A stretch of DNA of 7,114 nt from JBHIFE01 sp046760985 (GTDB taxonomy: Bacteria; Chloroflexota; Dehalococcoidia; Dehalococcoidales; RBG-16-60-22). Shown piece after piece: positions 6,465 to 7,114 of the stretch. Each line of letters opens with the position of its first letter. Position 1 is the stretch's first letter. Both the position numbers and the translations under genes were made by a program. The notes beneath the pieces were generated by a model, which was not told the DNA's origin, made no database searches, and was given only the letters and a program-made list of their open reading frames with translations. The stretch is taken from NCBI GenBank assembly GCA_046760985.1, contig JBHIFE010000072.1, positions 1 to 7,114 on the forward strand. The letters run 5' to 3'.

Positions 6465-6695
6465 TTAATGCCTTATAGCTTGTAAAAATTTGTCCTCGTC
6501 AATCTTAAGTCGTTTAAGAATATCTGAAAGTAAATAAGGGCTGACAGTTTTGGCTGGATGGATGGGAATAGGAGCCCGGCGACAATCTTGATGATGGAAT
6601 ATGGCATGACTCCCCTTTTGCCTTACTTTCTCAAAGCCCATTGTCTAAAGACCCTTAACTACGATACGGGCTTTAAGCGGAGGTAACTTTGTCAT
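6465..6695 (-). pseudogene. hicA: HicA-family mRNA interferase toxin, interrupted by an in-frame amber codon
   Basis: HicA toxins cleave mRNA independently of ribosomes and are held inactive by HicB. The frame starts at ATG 6693-6695, overlapping the hicB stop as ATGA, and would be 76 residues. It begins MTKLPPLKARIVVKGL, then TAG at 6645-6647 (codon 17), then TMGFEKVRQKGSHAIFHHQD and onward to QAIRH with TAA at 6465-6467. The family usually has a Glu or Lys-like residue at the stop position (ALEKMGF pattern), so one base change such as GAG to TAG explains it. Everything after the stop is intact, including catalytic His30 in KGSH and IPIHPAKTV. ATG at 6639-6641, two codons past the stop with AAGGG about ten bases upstream, could restart a 58-residue product lacking helix 1. 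A sequencing error is the main alternative. Confidence 0.85.
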
Positions 6696-6910
6696 ATGGC
6701 AACTATAACCTGCTTAGCACCAATTTCTTCCGGTATTTCCTCTCCACGCTCTTTACGGAATCCCAGACAAAGTTCAAGTACCTCTTTAATATTAGCTACG
6801 CATTCTTCGTAGGTCTCACCCTGAGCCTGTGCTTCTGGAATCAGAGGACAGCTAGCTATATAGAATCCGTCAGGCGCCTTTCTGATAAAAATGGTATATT
6901 GCATTTCCAT
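6692..6910 (-). CDS. hicB: HicB-family antitoxin, short form
   Basis: HicB neutralises HicA. The 72 residues form the partial RNase H-like HicB fold: strand MQYTIFIRKAPDGFYIASCP, then the signature IPEAQAQGETYEECVANIKEVLELCLGFR. No helix-turn-helix or ribbon-helix-helix follows, so this is the short type, and binding its own promoter is less certain. Two starts are possible: ATG at 6908-6910 (AGGA four bases upstream) and ATG at 6902-6904 (AGGA ten bases upstream, MQYT matching typical HicB N-termini). Its stop overlaps the hicA start by four bases (ATGA), the usual coupling, although hicA here is broken. A TATAAT promoter at the edge of repeat copy B drives it. Confidence 0.93.
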   Translation of the reverse strand: MEMQYTIFIRKAPDGFYIASCPLIPEAQAQGETYEECVANIKEVLELCLGFRKERGEEIPEEIGAKQVIVAI

Positions 6911-6927
6911 CTCTTCCTATTGACTCT

Positions 6928-6936
6928 ATTATACCA
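6928..6936 (-). promoter_or_regulatory. Extended -10 promoter of hicB, at the edge of repeat copy B
   Basis: Minus-strand TGG-TATAAT with a perfect hexamer. TTACTT (6951-6956) sits exactly 17 bases upstream, the same hexamer and spacing as in copy A. Transcription would begin near 6921, about 11 bases before the first hicB ATG. Confidence 0.7.
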
Positions 6937-6988
6937 CCTTCCCTCTCACAAAGTAAGGGGTAGAGTTTGTCTACCTCACCTCCTTAAT

Positions 6989-7014
6989 CCCCCTCTCCTT
7001 CAAAGGAGAGGGGG
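6989..7014. repeat. Perfect 12-bp inverted repeat
   Basis: CCCCCTCTCCTT (6989-7000) and AAGGAGAGGGGG (7003-7014) are exact reverse complements separated by CA. A real hairpin would open a few terminal pairs into a 4-6 base loop. It is unique to copy B of the repeat, and no T run follows on either strand, so it is not a standard terminator. Confidence 0.85.
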
Positions 7015-7023
7015 AGATATAAG

Positions 7024-7044
7024 AAGAGGGGCTTCGCCCCTCTT
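7024..7044 (-). terminator. Terminator-like hairpin at the start of repeat copy B
   Basis: Perfect 9-bp stem AAGAGGGGC / GCCCCTCTT with a three-base loop. On the minus strand it is followed by CTTATATC, a weak T tract. It corresponds to the better-formed terminator in copy A and would end transcription from a gene beyond the window's right edge. Confidence 0.5.
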
Positions 7045-7114
7045 AGACGCCCTGTATTGACAGTTGAACTATCTTTTTAGCACGCGAAGTAATGCCCCCA
7101 TAAGTCAAATTCTC
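7043..7114 (-). CDS. Possible 3' end of an upstream gene
   Basis: The minus-strand frame entering at 7114 stays open for 23 codons (ENLTYGGITSRAKKIVQLSI, then QGV) and stops with TAA at 7043-7045, right at the base of the repeat hairpin; the other two frames close early. The residue mix looks protein-like but I recognise no family, and 23 codons prove little. Confidence 0.2.
   Translation of the reverse strand, partial: ENLTYGGITSRAKKIVQLSIQGV

Larger units (their letters stand above)
6928..7053 (-). repeat. Intergenic terminator-promoter repeat, copy B (long form)
   Basis: The longer relative of the copy at 5931-6035. On the minus strand it contains, in order, a 9-bp hairpin (7024-7044), GATATAA-type linker, a 12-bp perfect palindrome (6989-7014), a spacer with GTAGA/TCTAC, CCCCTTACTTT (6950-6960), and an extended -10 promoter. 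It has no coding capacity and lies directly upstream of hicB. Palindromic arms, non-coding content and two copies in 7 kb suggest a MITE-like or REP-like dispersed element; terminal inverted repeats and target-site duplications are not clear. Confidence 0.75.

Noticed and set aside
6645..6647. TAG in hicA read as pyrrolysine
   Set aside because: HicA has no reason to use pyrrolysine here, and no PylS, PylT or methylamine genes are in the window; a point mutation or read error is simpler.
5998..7053. CRISPR-like repeats
   Set aside because: Only two copies, about 1 kb apart with genes between them and no regular spacers; they are intergenic elements.
6689..7060. Plus-strand frame of 123 codons over hicB and repeat copy B
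   Set aside because: It runs antisense through hicB and the palindromic repeat, has no family resemblance, and its low-complexity C-terminus is simply the translated repeat.

Overview
The window is a stretch of bacterial chromosome in which every convincing gene lies on the minus strand, so it is best read from 7114 down to 1. In transcription order it holds: a copy of an intergenic repeat; hicB; a hicA broken by an amber codon; a small TM1367-type cyclophilin-like gene; a second copy of the repeat; a B12-binding radical SAM gene; a three-gene run (CBS-domain protein, tlyA, alpha/beta hydrolase); purF; and the 5' part of lexA, which runs off the left edge. I see no tRNA, rRNA, CRISPR array or transposase gene. 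The GC content looks moderate. The iron-sulfur type PurF, the Gram-positive type SOS box before lexA and the DUF4070 radical SAM protein would fit a Chloroflexota (Dehalococcoidia-like) or another deep-branching anaerobic bacterium, but that placement is inference and not proven by this window.

Right third (about 5891 to 7114): two copies of the same intergenic element, in the same orientation, bracket hicB, broken hicA and the cyclophilin-like gene. Read on the minus strand, each copy starts with a GC-rich terminator-like hairpin and ends in an extended -10 promoter (TGN-TATAAT). In both copies the hexamer TTACTT sits exactly 17 bases upstream of TATAAT. The element therefore looks like a mobile or amplified terminator-plus-promoter module: one copy would start hicB, and the other would end the cyclophilin-like transcript and start the radical SAM gene. 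HicA is a ribosome-independent mRNA interferase and HicB its antitoxin. The toxin frame has a TAG at codon 17, with an ATG two codons later that could restart a 58-residue fragment.

Middle (2077 to 5891): the radical SAM gene starts at TTG behind a strong Shine-Dalgarno site and encodes a cobalamin-binding enzyme of unknown substrate, a relative of hopanoid methylase HpnP. A further extended -10 promoter precedes the CBS gene, which is followed at 27 bases by tlyA (rRNA 2'-O-methyltransferase, GTG start) and at 1 base by an alpha/beta hydrolase. These three are probably one transcript.

Left third (1 to 2076): purF has its own near-consensus promoter, whose -35 lies over the end of the hydrolase gene. 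Its TTG start gives a four-residue propeptide ahead of the catalytic cysteine. lexA follows behind a promoter overlapped by a GAAC-N4-GTTC SOS box, so it is expected to repress itself. No strong terminator separates purF from lexA.
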